64,000 nucleotides of DNA from Sphingobium cloacae (GCF_002355855.1 NZ_AP017656.1:310001-374000), one strand, 5' to 3'; shown: positions 19,972-29,175, counted from the first letter of the stretch. Made by a program: numbers and translations. The notes: generated by a model not told the origin, from the sequence alone.

Positions 19972-20529
19972 TCAAGCATCGCCCGCCTGCCGGTCTTCAG
20001 CCGCCGAGATGCTCGTTCTCGACTGAAGGAGGGGCGCGAGCGCGAGCCGGACATCTGGAAGGGCCGGCTTGGCCCGGACCGGAATGCGGATCGTCGTGTA
20101 GCCCGCGCGCTGCGTCATCGCATCGCGTTCCTGGTCGCGACGCGCGACGTGAGAGGAATCGTCGACCTCGACCAAGGCGACGACGGATCCGCTCAAGCGA
20201 TCCTGCACGACGAAATCGACAATCTTTTGCGAGAAGCTGTTGCGATCCGCCGCGCTGGCCTTGCGTCCATCGCGGCGTGGTGCCCGCAGGAGCGCTCCCA
20301 TGGATACTTGGGCGTGAATGCGATGGCCGGGCAGTATCTGCTCGATCGCGGCCAACATGGCCTCCTCCCTTTCGGTTAGGAACTGCCGCGCGACCGGTTC
20401 TGCTTGCGCTGGGACCGGCTCGGGCTGACCGTCGGGACGCGACGAACTGCTGTTGAGCAATATCAGCAGCGCGAACGCGCAGCCGAGGAATATAATCATC
20501 GCGAGGGACGATCCGATGAGGCTGGGCAT
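19972..20529 (-). CDS. DUF2726-domain protein with N-terminal membrane helix
   Basis: 185 residues. An N-terminal membrane segment (IGSSLAMIIFLGCAFALLIL) is followed by a Pro-rich linker and a DUF2726 domain (residues about 48-165): FLTEREEAMLAAIEQILPGH, IVDFVVQDRLSGSVVALVEV, DDSSH. DUF2726 resembles restriction-endonuclease-like folds and is common in mobile elements, but its activity is undefined. Confidence 0.8.
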   Translation of the reverse strand: MPSLIGSSLAMIIFLGCAFALLILLNSSSSRPDGQPEPVPAQAEPVARQFLTEREEAMLAAIEQILPGHRIHAQVSMGALLRAPRRDGRKASAADRNSFSQKIVDFVVQDRLSGSVVALVEVDDSSHVARRDQERDAMTQRAGYTTIRIPVRAKPALPDVRLALAPLLQSRTSISAAEDRQAGDA

Positions 20530-20586
20530 ATGTCAGGCTCCCCCATGGTGGGCGATGTCCCGGCGCAGCCGCGCCGGCTTTGAAAG

Positions 20587-20790
20587 TCAGCTCCAGCCGT
20601 CGCGGCGGCCCTCGCCGCTGTCCTTGAGCCCGCGCCGGTCGAGGCTCGAGCGCCGGATTTCCAGTTCGACGCCGTCCCGGGTTTCGCGCGTCCGGATGTC
20701 CCGCGGATCGACATCGTTGCGCTTGGCAAAATCCTCGGCGGCCTTGGCGCTCCCGAACTTACCCACCTCGTCAAAATCCCATCCACTCAT
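20587..20790 (-). CDS. Small hypothetical protein (67 aa) downstream of relaxase
   Basis: MSGWDFDEVGKFGSAKAAED begins a charged, helical protein with an Arg/Asp-rich tail. GGAG lies about 8 bases before ATG 20790. It is the last gene of the relaxase operon, 43 bases after the relaxase stop. Function unknown; it could be an accessory of the transfer module. Confidence 0.6.
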   Translation of the reverse strand: MSGWDFDEVGKFGSAKAAEDFAKRNDVDPRDIRTRETRDGVELEIRRSSLDRRGLKDSGEGRRDGWS

Positions 20791-20833
20791 CGTCGTCTCC
20801 ATCATCAAGCTCCGGCGTCCGGCCGGCCGGTCT

Positions 20834-23800
20834 TCACAGGTCGAGCCCCAGGCTCCGTTCCGGCAGCGGCGGCAGAGCGTCGCCACGGTCCGGCTTGAGG
20901 TCGGGCGGTGACTTGGAAGCGCCGGCAGCGGCGGCGGCGCCTTGCGTGTCGGCCGGGGACGGCAGCTCACCCGGCAACGGCGGCAGGTCCGCCAGGTCGA
21001 CCGGGCCGACATGAAGCTTCTCGCGGGGTCCGCTGCTCTTGCCGCGTGTGCGTTCGTGATCAACGTCGAGGCGACCGACGGTTTCGAGTGCCGACGTCTT
21101 GTTGCCCGGATTGTTGTCGAGCTGGCGCTCGAGCTTCTCCTTGTCGTCGACCACCATCGTGAGCTCATCCCGCACGCGCGTGACCCCGACATTGAACAGA
21201 CGCTGGTTGGAGAGATTGCGCTCCTGGCTCGACATGACGGTGATCGCCTTGTCGGTCGTGATGCCCTGCGCCATGTGCATGTTAAGTGAGTAGGCAAGGT
21301 CGAGCCGCGACAGCATCGGGTCGCCGAGATCGAGCGTCAGCCGCTCCTTGCCGGCGGTCTCGACGGTCACGCCGCCGGCGTCGACCGCGAGCACCCGCGC
21401 CAACGCCGAGTTGTGGAGCCCGCGTTCCTTGTCGTTGGCGGTCCAGCGAATGCGGTCGCCCTCACGCAGGTGGAGATCCTTTTTCTCGCTGAGCTGCAGC
21501 CGGTCGCGCTTTTCGGTCGGCGACAGCTTCTGCGGATCAAAGCGTATGGACCGGTTGCCGAGCTTCAGGTCGACCTTGCCGTTCGGATGGACCTTGGCGA
21601 CGTCATAGCGGCCAGCGGCCAGGCCGACGTCCTGGCCGCCGCCGCGGCCGACCTCGAGCGCCTGCCCGGCCTGATAGGTGGCCGCATAGCGCAGCTCCTC
21701 GCGCGTGGTGTTGACGCGCTCGTACACCGTGAGGTGGATGCCCTCCCCTCGCACGCTGCCTTCGGTGGCGAGGCCGTCCTGGATGCGCTGGTTGATGACC
21801 GCTCGCGCCGCGCGCCCCGACGCGAACACGGCCGTCGCGTCGCGATCGGCGGCGGAAAGGCCGAGCCACATCTCGGCCGCATGGAGCGCCGGACTCTGAT
21901 GCTCGACGACGCTTTCGCCCAGCACCTTCATCGCTTTGGACGCTTCGCCGAGGTTGGCGAGCGCCGCGACGGTGCGGAGCTGATCCGTGCGCTGCCGGAT
22001 ATTCTCGTCCATTCGCGCCATCGTGCCTCCACCCGCCTGGATGAGCGCGAACGACTTGCCGGCGTCGATTGAAGAGAGCTGCTGGCGGTCGCCCACGAGG
22101 ACGAGCTTGTCGACGCCGAGCGCGGCGGCGATCTGGTGGAGCGTGAGCATGTCGTCGGACGAGACCATCGAGGTTTCGTCGACGATGAGCATCGAGCCGG
22201 CGAGCGCGGCGCGGGCTTCGTCGTATGCGGGTCCCCCGGCCTGAACGTGGCGCTCGTTGGCGAGGATGAACGAGGCGATCGTCTGGGATCTGATCCCTGC
22301 CCCTTCCGCGAGATCGGCGACCATCTTGTTCTGGAAGGCCAGGCCTATGACCGCGCGGCCCTCGGCTTCCGCGACGCGCGCAACCGCCTGCAGCATGGTC
22401 GACTTGCCGGCGCCGGCGATGCCCTGGATCGCGACGGTCCTGTCCTCAGAGGAAAGGATCAGCGCGGCCGCGCCGAGCTGGCCGGCGTTGAGCTCCCTGT
22501 CTGCGACCGCCTGGAGCCGCCCTGGAGCGTCCTGCGCGGCGAGGATGGGCGAGGCGAGCCCCCTGCCCTCCTCGACTGCCCCGAGGATCCGTTCCTCGGT
22601 CAGGAGGGCTTCCCGGGTCGTGACCATCCGCGGGTGCGTGTCGCCCATCCGCGCCTCGCCCACGATGAGCTGGCCACGCCCGACAAGCTGCTCGATCCGC
22701 CGCTCGACATGGTCGACTGTCACTCCCTTCAGCCCGAGGTCGAGCGCGGTCTTGCCAAGCTGGTGGACGCTGAAGGCGGCTTCGCGTTCGGACAGCATCC
22801 GGACGGCGGAGGCGACCGCCAGTTGCGCGCGTGCTTCGGCCGGCGAGGTGGTCACTCGCGCAAGGCCGCGATCGACGAGAGGATCGTGCGCGCGCAGGGC
22901 CGACCCGAGCTTGTCCCATGCCGTCGACACCGCTTCCGATACGGCGCGGTAGCCGCGTTCGAGCGCGCTGCCGGGATCGCGTTGCGCCGCCCGGGCGAGG
23001 GCTGCGTCGAGGAGCGACTTGCCGTCGAAACCGAGCGCTGCCGCCTTGTCGATCCATGCCTGCCGCAGCGCCTCGCGATCCTCGACGTTGAGCTTGGGAT
23101 CGCGCGTGTTGGTGGTGACGCCGTCCCACCCCTTGGCCGATACAATGCCGAGCTCGGCCGCCTTTTCGAGTATCGCCTCGCGGCGCTGGCTGAACGCGTC
23201 GAGCACCGGCTTGGGCACGCCGGCGATCTCGAACGTGCCGTGCTTGCCCTTGAGCTCCACCTGGTAGCCGAGCTTCTCGAGCTCCTCGCGCAGGAAGGCA
23301 TGGTAGATCGAGCCGATCACGGAGTTGTTCGACCAGATCTTGTCTGCGTGGAGCGCCTGCCACTTGCCGTCGGGCATTTTGGTCAGGTTGGCGATGACGG
23401 CGTGGACATGGGCTTGCGGGTCGAGGGCGCGGCTCGTGTCGTGTTGGAAGAGCGCGTAGACGAGGTTCCCGCTCCGCATCGGAACCTTGCGGCCTTCGAT
23501 GTCCTTGCGCCCCTCGGCGAGGTTGCTCTCTACCCAGGCCATTGCGCGGGTCACGGCTTTCATGTTGGCGCCGTCGGGACCGAGGATGCGCTTGTCGCCG
23601 GCGACATAGGCGAGCACCGAAACGGATTTCGGGGCCGAAAAGGTGAGATCGACTCCGGCCCGCCGGTTCTCGACCTGGGCGACGGCCTCGCCGCTCGGCA
23701 AGATGCCGTTGAGAACGCCCTCGAATGCCTCCTTCGACACCTCGCCCGAAAGGCCGAGCGCGGCGGAACCTTCCCCGCCCCAGGCGCTGATCTCCGACGA

Positions 23801-23881
23801 GCCTTCGACCGTGTAATAGTCGTCCTTCGCGAAGTAGCCGGCGGCGCCGGACGCGGAACGGACCGATGCGACCGAGAGCAT
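20834..23881 (-). CDS. MobF-family conjugative relaxase/helicase (TrwC/TraI type)
   Basis: 1015 residues. The N-terminal relaxase domain (1-300) has candidate catalytic tyrosines at 16 and 22-23 and the three-His metal motif (H147, H158, H160 in DPQAHVHAVI). The helicase part has Walker A GIAGAGKST at 487-495, Walker B LIVDETSM, and a UvrD-like C-terminus (HMAQGITTDKAITVMSSQE). It nicks oriT, stays covalently bound to the 5' end and unwinds the transferred strand. Length and layout match R388 TrwC (about 966). It follows the coupling-protein gene with a 3-base gap. Confidence 0.95.
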   Translation of the reverse strand: MLSVASVRSASGAAGYFAKDDYYTVEGSSEISAWGGEGSAALGLSGEVSKEAFEGVLNGILPSGEAVAQVENRRAGVDLTFSAPKSVSVLAYVAGDKRILGPDGANMKAVTRAMAWVESNLAEGRKDIEGRKVPMRSGNLVYALFQHDTSRALDPQAHVHAVIANLTKMPDGKWQALHADKIWSNNSVIGSIYHAFLREELEKLGYQVELKGKHGTFEIAGVPKPVLDAFSQRREAILEKAAELGIVSAKGWDGVTTNTRDPKLNVEDREALRQAWIDKAAALGFDGKSLLDAALARAAQRDPGSALERGYRAVSEAVSTAWDKLGSALRAHDPLVDRGLARVTTSPAEARAQLAVASAVRMLSEREAAFSVHQLGKTALDLGLKGVTVDHVERRIEQLVGRGQLIVGEARMGDTHPRMVTTREALLTEERILGAVEEGRGLASPILAAQDAPGRLQAVADRELNAGQLGAAALILSSEDRTVAIQGIAGAGKSTMLQAVARVAEAEGRAVIGLAFQNKMVADLAEGAGIRSQTIASFILANERHVQAGGPAYDEARAALAGSMLIVDETSMVSSDDMLTLHQIAAALGVDKLVLVGDRQQLSSIDAGKSFALIQAGGGTMARMDENIRQRTDQLRTVAALANLGEASKAMKVLGESVVEHQSPALHAAEMWLGLSAADRDATAVFASGRAARAVINQRIQDGLATEGSVRGEGIHLTVYERVNTTREELRYAATYQAGQALEVGRGGGQDVGLAAGRYDVAKVHPNGKVDLKLGNRSIRFDPQKLSPTEKRDRLQLSEKKDLHLREGDRIRWTANDKERGLHNSALARVLAVDAGGVTVETAGKERLTLDLGDPMLSRLDLAYSLNMHMAQGITTDKAITVMSSQERNLSNQRLFNVGVTRVRDELTMVVDDKEKLERQLDNNPGNKTSALETVGRLDVDHERTRGKSSGPREKLHVGPVDLADLPPLPGELPSPADTQGAAAAAGASKSPPDLKPDRGDALPPLPERSLGLDL

Positions 23882-23884
23882 GGG

Positions 23885-26191
23885 TCAGATTCCCATGTCT
23901 GCGCCGTCATGATCGCGGCTCGCTGAGAAGTCCTGCCGCAATTCGGCGAGCGTCTGATCCTCGGGCGTGGGCGCCGTTCGGCCAGCGCGACTCTCGCGGC
24001 GATCGTCACGGCCTTCCGTTGGCGCCTGCGCCTGATCGGGCGCATTGCGGACCGCCTGCGCCCGATCGGCGGCGTGCGCGCGCGGAGCTTGCTCCTCGCC
24101 GCGATCCTCGGTGCGCTCGGCTGGCGGGCGGCTCGCTTGGTTGTGCTCCTCCGTTGCCTCCGCGGCAAGGATCCGCGCGGCCATTTCCTTGGCGATGTTG
24201 ACCGGCTCGACGGCCTCTTCCACGACCTGGCCGGCGCCATCCCGCCCGCCCGCGTCGCCCTCCCCGCCATCGTCGAACACCTCCTCTCCGCGCCTTGACC
24301 GGACCGGCTGAAGGTCGGGTCGCGGCAGGAAGCCCTCGGCGACCTGGGGATAGTCCTTCCAGAGGAGTTGGATGCGCGCGGCGGGGAAGCCGTCGGGGAA
24401 CTTCACGAAGCCGTGCATCGACGGCAGGTTCGTGATGTCGTCCGCGATCACGAGCGGCTCGACCTGTTTCCTGGGAGTCAGTGTCGAGGCGTCGCGGGTG
24501 TTGTTGTAGCCATAGCTGTAGGCTTCATCCATCTGCCGCACTTCGCGATTGCCGATGTAGCGCGCGCACTGCTCGGCGGTATCGAGATCGGCCGTCGCAA
24601 GGATCAGCTTGGAACGTGCCAGCGAGGCGAGGTTGCGGGCGCCTTGCTCGCCATAAACCTCGATCAGTTTCTCGAAGCTGTGGATGCCGAGGATCATGGC
24701 GCCGCCGAACGCGCGCGCGGTCTGGAGGCCGTTCTCGATTGCCGGCAACTTGTGCAGCGCGCCGAGCTCGTCGAACATGAACCAGGTCCGCAACTCGCGC
24801 GTGCGCGGCATCGTCATAAGGCGGTTGATGGCGAGGTCCATCCAGAGCGTCAGCAGCGCCCGGTTCATCGGCAGATCGACGTAGTTGGAGGTGATGAAGA
24901 GGATCGAACCGGGCTGCTTCTCGCCGGTGATCCAGTTCCGGATCGAGAAGGGCTCGCCCGTGTCGGGAAGGAAGCGCAGGACCTGCGCATTCGTGTTGAA
25001 GACGGCGCGGATCGACTCCGCCATGCGCGCCGCTTCGGGCGCGGTCAGCGGGTCCGCGATCGTGTTCTGGAGGAAGCGATGGACCCGCTTCAGATCGGCG
25101 GTCATCAGGTTCTCGGAGAGCGCCAGGTTGGTCGTCTGGCCCCGCTCGACCAGGCGGATGCACATCTCGATGAACAGGGTCCGCGCTGCGAGCGCCCAGA
25201 ACGGCTCGGACGAGCCGCCATCGGCGGGGATGAGAGCGGCGGCGGCGGCGGTGAACTCGCTGTGCGTGCGGCAGTCCGAGAAGATCGACCATGCAGGGCA
25301 GCGACGGTCCATCGGATTGAGGATCGTGTCACGCGCCGGGTCGTAGAAGGCCTCCACATAGGCACCGGTCAGGTCGAAGATCACGGCGCTGTCCTGACGC
25401 TCGCGCATCTGCCGGACGAGGCTCCGGAGCTCGGTGGTCTTGCCCGAGCCGGTCGTACCGATCAGCATGGTGTGCGACTGCTCCATCCGGTGCGGAAAGG
25501 GGATGCCGGCGAGCGTGTAGGGATGGTGGATTCCGGCGCGCTTGCGCGCCGTGAAGGGAAGTGCGAGCACCTGCTTGGGCGACTGGCCCGGGAAGCATTT
25601 GCGCACGTCCATCTCGAAGGCGGCCGCGTTGTGCTGCGAGACCTCGGCAACGAGGACCTCGCGATCGACCAGCATAGCGCCGCGCTCGTGCCGCTCCTGC
25701 AGGATCGTCTTGCCACGGCGACGCGAGAGATCGACGAACCAGATCGACAGGGGAATGGTGAGGAACACCGAGAAAAGCAGTGCGCCGAGAAGGCCGCGCA
25801 TGGCGATGCTCCAGGCCCGCTGGACCTCGGGCATCAACGGGACCACGGCCATGATCGTGCGGTGGAGTTCGCCGCTCGGAAGCCTGACGTTGACGCGCTT
25901 CGTCGGGTCGAAGCCGACCCAGTCCCAGAGCATGGCGTAGAGCTTCATGCAGACGAGTTGGAAGCCGTGCTCGTCCAGTTTGAGCGACATGATCACGAAC
26001 CAGGCCGCGAGGAACACGAAGAACCAGACGACGAAGGGAAGTTTTGCGCCGGCGAACCACATCAGCAGCTCGTGGGTCAGGAGCTGGCTGCCGCGGGTGA
26101 AATTGCCCGAGTTGCGTTGGACTTTTCCGCGTGCGGAATGGTGGGTCAGCGGGATCGGCCGGCCGTCGGTGCGGATGTCGTTACGCGCCAT
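23885..26191 (-). CDS. Type IV secretion coupling protein (TrwB/TraD/VirD4 family)
   Basis: 768 residues from ATG 26191. Two membrane helices (about 51-69 and 133-153) anchor a hexameric ATPase with Walker A GTTGSGKTT at 245-253, and a Walker B-like FMFDELGAL segment. The long acidic/basic tail after residue 640 is low-complexity. It links the relaxosome to the mating channel. Its start overlaps the upstream RHH gene by 11 bases, and the relaxase follows, giving the R388 order trwA-trwB-trwC. No mating-pair-formation genes lie in this window. Confidence 0.93.
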   Translation of the reverse strand: MARNDIRTDGRPIPLTHHSARGKVQRNSGNFTRGSQLLTHELLMWFAGAKLPFVVWFFVFLAAWFVIMSLKLDEHGFQLVCMKLYAMLWDWVGFDPTKRVNVRLPSGELHRTIMAVVPLMPEVQRAWSIAMRGLLGALLFSVFLTIPLSIWFVDLSRRRGKTILQERHERGAMLVDREVLVAEVSQHNAAAFEMDVRKCFPGQSPKQVLALPFTARKRAGIHHPYTLAGIPFPHRMEQSHTMLIGTTGSGKTTELRSLVRQMRERQDSAVIFDLTGAYVEAFYDPARDTILNPMDRRCPAWSIFSDCRTHSEFTAAAAALIPADGGSSEPFWALAARTLFIEMCIRLVERGQTTNLALSENLMTADLKRVHRFLQNTIADPLTAPEAARMAESIRAVFNTNAQVLRFLPDTGEPFSIRNWITGEKQPGSILFITSNYVDLPMNRALLTLWMDLAINRLMTMPRTRELRTWFMFDELGALHKLPAIENGLQTARAFGGAMILGIHSFEKLIEVYGEQGARNLASLARSKLILATADLDTAEQCARYIGNREVRQMDEAYSYGYNNTRDASTLTPRKQVEPLVIADDITNLPSMHGFVKFPDGFPAARIQLLWKDYPQVAEGFLPRPDLQPVRSRRGEEVFDDGGEGDAGGRDGAGQVVEEAVEPVNIAKEMAARILAAEATEEHNQASRPPAERTEDRGEEQAPRAHAADRAQAVRNAPDQAQAPTEGRDDRRESRAGRTAPTPEDQTLAELRQDFSASRDHDGADMGI

Positions 26192-26468
26192 GGTATTGCT
26201 CCAGGCGCTTGTCGGCGTTGGCGATGATCCGGTCGCGGAACTCGGGATATTGCTCGCTGATGATGACGTCGAGCGCAAGCTGCATGAACTCGCTGATGCG
26301 CGCGAGCCGGCGATGGCTTGACGTGAGGAGCGTGGCGGTGCCGAGATAGGCATCAACGGCCGCCCGGATCACCTCCGACGGATTGCAATTCTGCTCGGTA
26401 GCGAGCGCGAGGATGCGATCGTGCTGCTGGCGGTTCAGCCGAACCGTGCAATGCCTGGTAGTGGACAA
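26181..26468 (-). CDS. Ribbon-helix-helix relaxosome accessory protein (TrwA/TraM-like)
   Basis: 95 residues. The N-terminal RHH fold is clear: HCTVRLNRQQHDRILALA then CNPSEVIRAAVDAYL. The C-terminal helical part would mediate oligomerisation. By position, first gene beside the oriT candidate and upstream of the coupling protein and relaxase, it corresponds to TrwA of R388, which binds oriT and represses the operon. A generic RHH regulator is the alternative. Confidence 0.75.
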   Translation of the reverse strand: MSTTRHCTVRLNRQQHDRILALATEQNCNPSEVIRAAVDAYLGTATLLTSSHRRLARISEFMQLALDVIISEQYPEFRDRIIANADKRLEQYHGA

Positions 26469-26579
26469 ACCAGCCTCCTAGCAGAGAGGCTGGTGGGGAT
26501 TGAAAGAGGCGACGAGCCTTATAGTCGATCGCCGCACTCAGCGCAAAGGGTATTGCCGTCGCACGGACTGCGTGTGACC

Positions 26580-26740
26580 GCGTGGGACGCCTAAGCCATT
26601 GGAATAGCTGGGATCGGACCTAAGCGCCGAACTGTCCCACGGCGTGGCACTCACCAGATTGCTCGTAAGCCATTGACATACCCCGAAAACCTGCACCGCC
26701 AGGTGCGTAGGGTGTGCTAGAATCTATCAGGATTGCTCCA
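26580..26740 (+). other. oriT: Candidate origin of transfer (oriT), R388/TrwC-like nic region
   Basis: A hairpin with stem GCACC (26693-26697), loop GCCA and stem GGTGC (26702-26706) is followed by GTAGGGTGT. From memory, the R388 TrwC site has stem GCACC, loop GAAA, stem GGTGC, then GTATTGTCT and the nick. Aligning the two puts the nick between 26715 and 26716 of the plus strand. Upstream, the segment TAAGCCATTG occurs twice (about 26591 and 26665), and CGTGGGAC is inverted as GTCCCACG, as expected for accessory-protein sites. It lies directly upstream of the RHH, coupling-protein and relaxase operon. Confidence 0.75.
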
Positions 26741-26903
26741 GGTCCCCGGGCGGTCCTGGTGATCGTCGTTCAGGGGTGGGTCCCGGCTCCGGCCGGGAAT
26801 GGAGCCGCGCGTCGCGCGGAACCGGCGCCGCCGCGAACGGCCTGCGTCGCCAGCTGTCCGGAACGTCCGCGGCTCGGATGCGAAGGCCGAACCCGATCGG
26901 CAG

Positions 26904-26975
26904 GGATCGTCACCCGAATGGGCGAAGACGGCGCGTGCCGGCTTCGTGAGCGTGTCTTCGACACGCGAGTAGAGC
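26904..26975 (+). promoter_or_regulatory. Structured leader motif, copy 1
   Basis: GGATCGTCACCCGAA, then a GGGCGAAGAC segment, a small hairpin, the hairpin GCGTGTC-TTC-GACACGC and terminal GAGTAGAGC. The same framework with different stem sequences occurs at 30641-30708. Both copies lie on the plus strand 110-130 bases before a plus-strand gene. I do not recognise a named RNA family. Confidence 0.5.
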
Positions 26976-27103
26976 CCGTGCGGCGGCGCCGGAAGGTGCC
27001 GCCGAGCCGCCCGAAACATGCCAAGCCCCTTGAATGCGCGATCAAGGCGCTTCAACAATAGGCCGCGTTCACGGCCCGATCAGCTTTGAACAGCGAGGCC
27101 CTT

Positions 27104-27322
27104 ATGGCACGGACTTTGGAACAGGAACGACAGGCGCTCGAGGAAGAGGAGCGCCGGTTGGCGGAGCGCCGCGAGCAACTCGCGAAACGCGAGCGCGACG
27201 AGGCGATCAGAACGATCGAGAAGGCGGGGTTGCTCAGGCTCCCCGCCTCTCGCCTGGAGGCGCTGACCAAACGTATCAAGGCGCTCGGAATCGAGGAAGT
27301 GGAGCGGCGGCTCGCGGCCTGA
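27104..27322 (+). CDS. Small coiled-coil hypothetical protein (72 aa)
   Basis: MARTLEQERQALEEEERRLA begins a continuous charged coiled coil up to about residue 40, followed by a helical C-terminus (ALTKRIKALGIEEVERRL). One of very few plus-strand genes beside oriT. A short AGG-containing site precedes the ATG. It resembles short proteins found on sphingomonad plasmids, but I know no function. The structured motif at 26904-26975 would lie in its leader. Confidence 0.6.
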   Translation: MARTLEQERQALEEEERRLAERREQLAKRERDEAIRTIEKAGLLRLPASRLEALTKRIKALGIEEVERRLAA

Positions 27323-27398
27323 GCCGGACCCGCCGCGACGCAGTCGCGGCACGGGCATGGGGGGCTCGATGCCCCTCATGCCCGTGTGCCCCGGCAGC

Positions 27399-27429
27399 AA
27401 AAAAAGGGAGAGGCGTTTCCGCCCCTCCC
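27399..27429 (-). terminator. Rho-independent terminator of gene 27437-27661
   Basis: On the minus strand a GGGAGGGGCG / CGCCTCTCCC hairpin with a GAAA loop is followed by seven T. It lies 8 bases after the stop. A further hairpin around GGGGGGCTCGATGCCCC (27350-27387) follows; the same GGGGGCTCGATGCCCC core recurs after the terminator at 29317. Confidence 0.8.
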
Positions 27430-27436
27430 TGTCGTT

Positions 27437-27661
27437 TCAGAACTCGTCGGACATGCCGCCCGGGACCGTGTGCACCACCCGGTCGATGAGCGCCATCGGC
27501 AGCGCGCCATAGTCGCCCTCATCGATGGCGATGTAGCCCCGCGTATCGTCCTCGATGACGTGCTGGTCGAAGAAGCTGTGGAGTGCGCGGCGCTCGGCGT
27601 ATGCGAGGGCGGCGAGGTAGGCGGCGGTATCGTTGTGAGCGCTGGTGGGGTTGATCTGCAT
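27437..27661 (-). CDS. Small hypothetical protein (74 aa), first leading-region gene
   Basis: MQINPTSAHNDTAAYLAALA, then YAERRALHSFFDQHVIEDDT. An AGGAGG ribosome site precedes ATG 27661. Acidic and probably soluble. It carries its own palindromic upstream element (27700-27864) and terminator, the same arrangement seen around the DUF2493 gene at 29365-30342. No function assigned. Confidence 0.65.
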   Translation of the reverse strand: MQINPTSAHNDTAAYLAALAYAERRALHSFFDQHVIEDDTRGYIAIDEGDYGALPMALIDRVVHTVPGGMSDEF

Positions 27662-27699
27662 CGGAGCCTCCTGTCGTCTTGAATGACAGGGGAATGGCC

Positions 27700-27864
27700 G
27701 TCGTTGAGGGAGACGCCGGGTCAGGAACGGAGGCGAAGCCGGAGCCGCGAAGCGGGGAGCGGGGGTGCCGATTTTGTCGTGGTCGGAGTGGAGCGAAGCG
27801 GAGCGCAGGCCTCGGCAAAATTGGGGGCACCGCTCATTCTTGACGCGGCGTCTCCCTCAACGAC
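27700..27864 (-). repeat. Palindromic upstream element, copy 1
   Basis: Perfect 19-base inverted arms GTCGTTGAGGGAGACGCCG (27700-27718) and its complement (27846-27864) enclose an imperfect inner palindrome: GAGCGGGGGTGCCGATTTTG against CAAAATTGGGGGCACCGCTC. The inner sequence recurs at 30388-30579 with different outer arms. It starts 39 bases upstream of ATG 27661 and could fold on the transferred single strand. The 470 bases from 27865 to 28334 hold no gene I can support. Confidence 0.7.
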
Positions 27865-28334
27865 ACACTGGGAAGTCTGTGAGAGATTTCATCCTCTGAT
27901 CCGGGCGCGACGGCGGGCGTGAGCACCCTCGACCCCGGCGCTCGATTTGACACGCGGGAATGGTCCGGCCACGTGCGGCGGGACCGCGAGATCTGATCGA
28001 TCTTGGGGCCGCCGCGCGCGCGCCCAACCATCATTGACCGGGAGGTGGAAACAGCCGGCGAGCAGTCGCGGGTTGGTTCGCCGAAATGCCTATGTTAGTC
28101 CGCAGGGGCGCTGCAAAGCGGCAGCGCCGGGACTGGTAATCCCGTCGAGAACGGCAACTCGGTGTGGTCTCACGCCGGGGTGCCTGCGCATATGTCCAGG
28201 TGCCCCGGCACTAAAAGCGTAGGCGCATGTCTCGACGTGTTACCAGCCCCGGCTCCCGCGCCCAGCGCGCGGGAGTTCGTTGGACGGGGCGCTCCGACGC
28301 GACCGCTGGGATCAGGTGCGCCCGGGCAATCGAA

Positions 28335-28511
28335 ATGGACGATCTCGACACGGACCCGACGCTCCAGAAAGCGATGGCGCTCGCGCTGATGCGGCAGGCG
28401 CTGGAGTGGCTGGAAGCGGCGGACGAGGACAAGGCTGCCGCGCACCTCCGCGACGCCGTGGATACATTGCTGAAGCGGGCTCCGCGGATGGATCGTGCGG
28501 CCGCATCCTGA
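28335..28511 (+). CDS. Small hypothetical protein (58 aa)
   Basis: MDDLDTDPTLQKAMALALMR then EWLEAADEDKAAAHLRDAVD. A compact, amphipathic helical protein. The ribosome site is weak, so the start is uncertain; an in-frame upstream start would add an Arg-rich, unlikely extension. Similar short proteins occur in sphingomonads as I recall. Function unknown. Confidence 0.5.
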   Translation: MDDLDTDPTLQKAMALALMRQALEWLEAADEDKAAAHLRDAVDTLLKRAPRMDRAAAS

Positions 28512-28545
28512 CGCGCGTGAGAGGCCTGGCTTTCGGAGCCGCTGA

Positions 28546-28571
28546 GGGCGCGCCAGCGAGCTGGCGCGCCC
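28546..28571. terminator. Hairpin between convergent genes
   Basis: A perfect stem of about 11 bp, GGGCGCGCCAG / CTGGCGCGCCC with loop CGAG, between the stop of the plus-strand gene at 28511 and the stop of the minus-strand gene at 28597. No T-run follows on either strand, so it is only a possible bidirectional terminator. Confidence 0.4.
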
Positions 28572-28596
28572 CGCCTGCGACCGGTTCCGGTGGAGG

Positions 28597-29175
28597 CTAG
28601 GCCCATTCCAGCCGGCAGGATTCGTCGGTGGCGGCCGCCGCGACAAGGCGCTCGAGCCGTTCGATATAGTGGGAGATGCCCTGCTCGGCCGCGTGCCGTC
28701 GGAAGGCCGCGCTGGCGAGGCGTTCCCGGACGGTCTCGATCGCGGTTTCGCCCACGCTTTCGGTTCCGAGGCCGAGGCTCTGCAGCAGCGCGAATGCGTT
28801 GCTCGAGGCGAGGTCGAGTTCGAGCCCCATGTCGGTGGTGAGTGCCACGGTCAGGTTGATCGTGCCGGCCGCCTCGTCGCGAAAGACGCTGACGCGCCGC
28901 CCGCGAAACTGTGCCTCCTCGACCACGGTGATGACGTCCGTGGCATAGTCGAAGAGGCGGGCGATCGACGCCAGTGAGAGCGGGCAGACGCGAGCCTCGA
29001 AGCGGTAGGACAGAAATGCGTCCTCGGGAGCGTCCGGGTCGAGCAGCACGGTGCCGATCCGCTCGCCCTCGGCGCGCAGGAAGGTGCGAAAGGCGGCGAG
29101 CTGGCGCGCGGTAATGACCGCCAGCGGGCGGGCCTCGTCGTCAGCGGCGGTGGCGATGCGAAACGTGATGGACAT
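28597..29175 (-). CDS. Hypothetical protein (192 aa)
   Basis: MSITFRIATAADDEARPLAV at the start, then LSLASIARLFDYATDVITVV and a helical C-terminus (FRRHAAEQGISHYIERLERL). Soluble, no known domain. A polypyrimidine tract on the plus strand (29211-29222), i.e. a purine tract on the transcript strand, lies about 40 bases upstream, as for several other genes of this block. Confidence 0.6.
   Translation of the reverse strand: MSITFRIATAADDEARPLAVITARQLAAFRTFLRAEGERIGTVLLDPDAPEDAFLSYRFEARVCPLSLASIARLFDYATDVITVVEEAQFRGRRVSVFRDEAAGTINLTVALTTDMGLELDLASSNAFALLQSLGLGTESVGETAIETVRERLASAAFRRHAAEQGISHYIERLERLVAAAATDESCRLEWA

Noticed and set aside
26672..26723. sigma70-like promoter (TTGACA ... TAGAAT) in the oriT region
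   Set aside because: Spacing between the two boxes is about 40 bases, far from 16-18.
28128..28144. tRNA-like anticodon arm (CGGGA-CTGGTAA-TCCCG, Thr GGT type)
   Set aside because: The arm is perfect, but the preceding hairpin is not a D-arm, no T-loop (TTCGA) follows, and no acceptor stem can be formed. Treated as coincidence or a degraded remnant.
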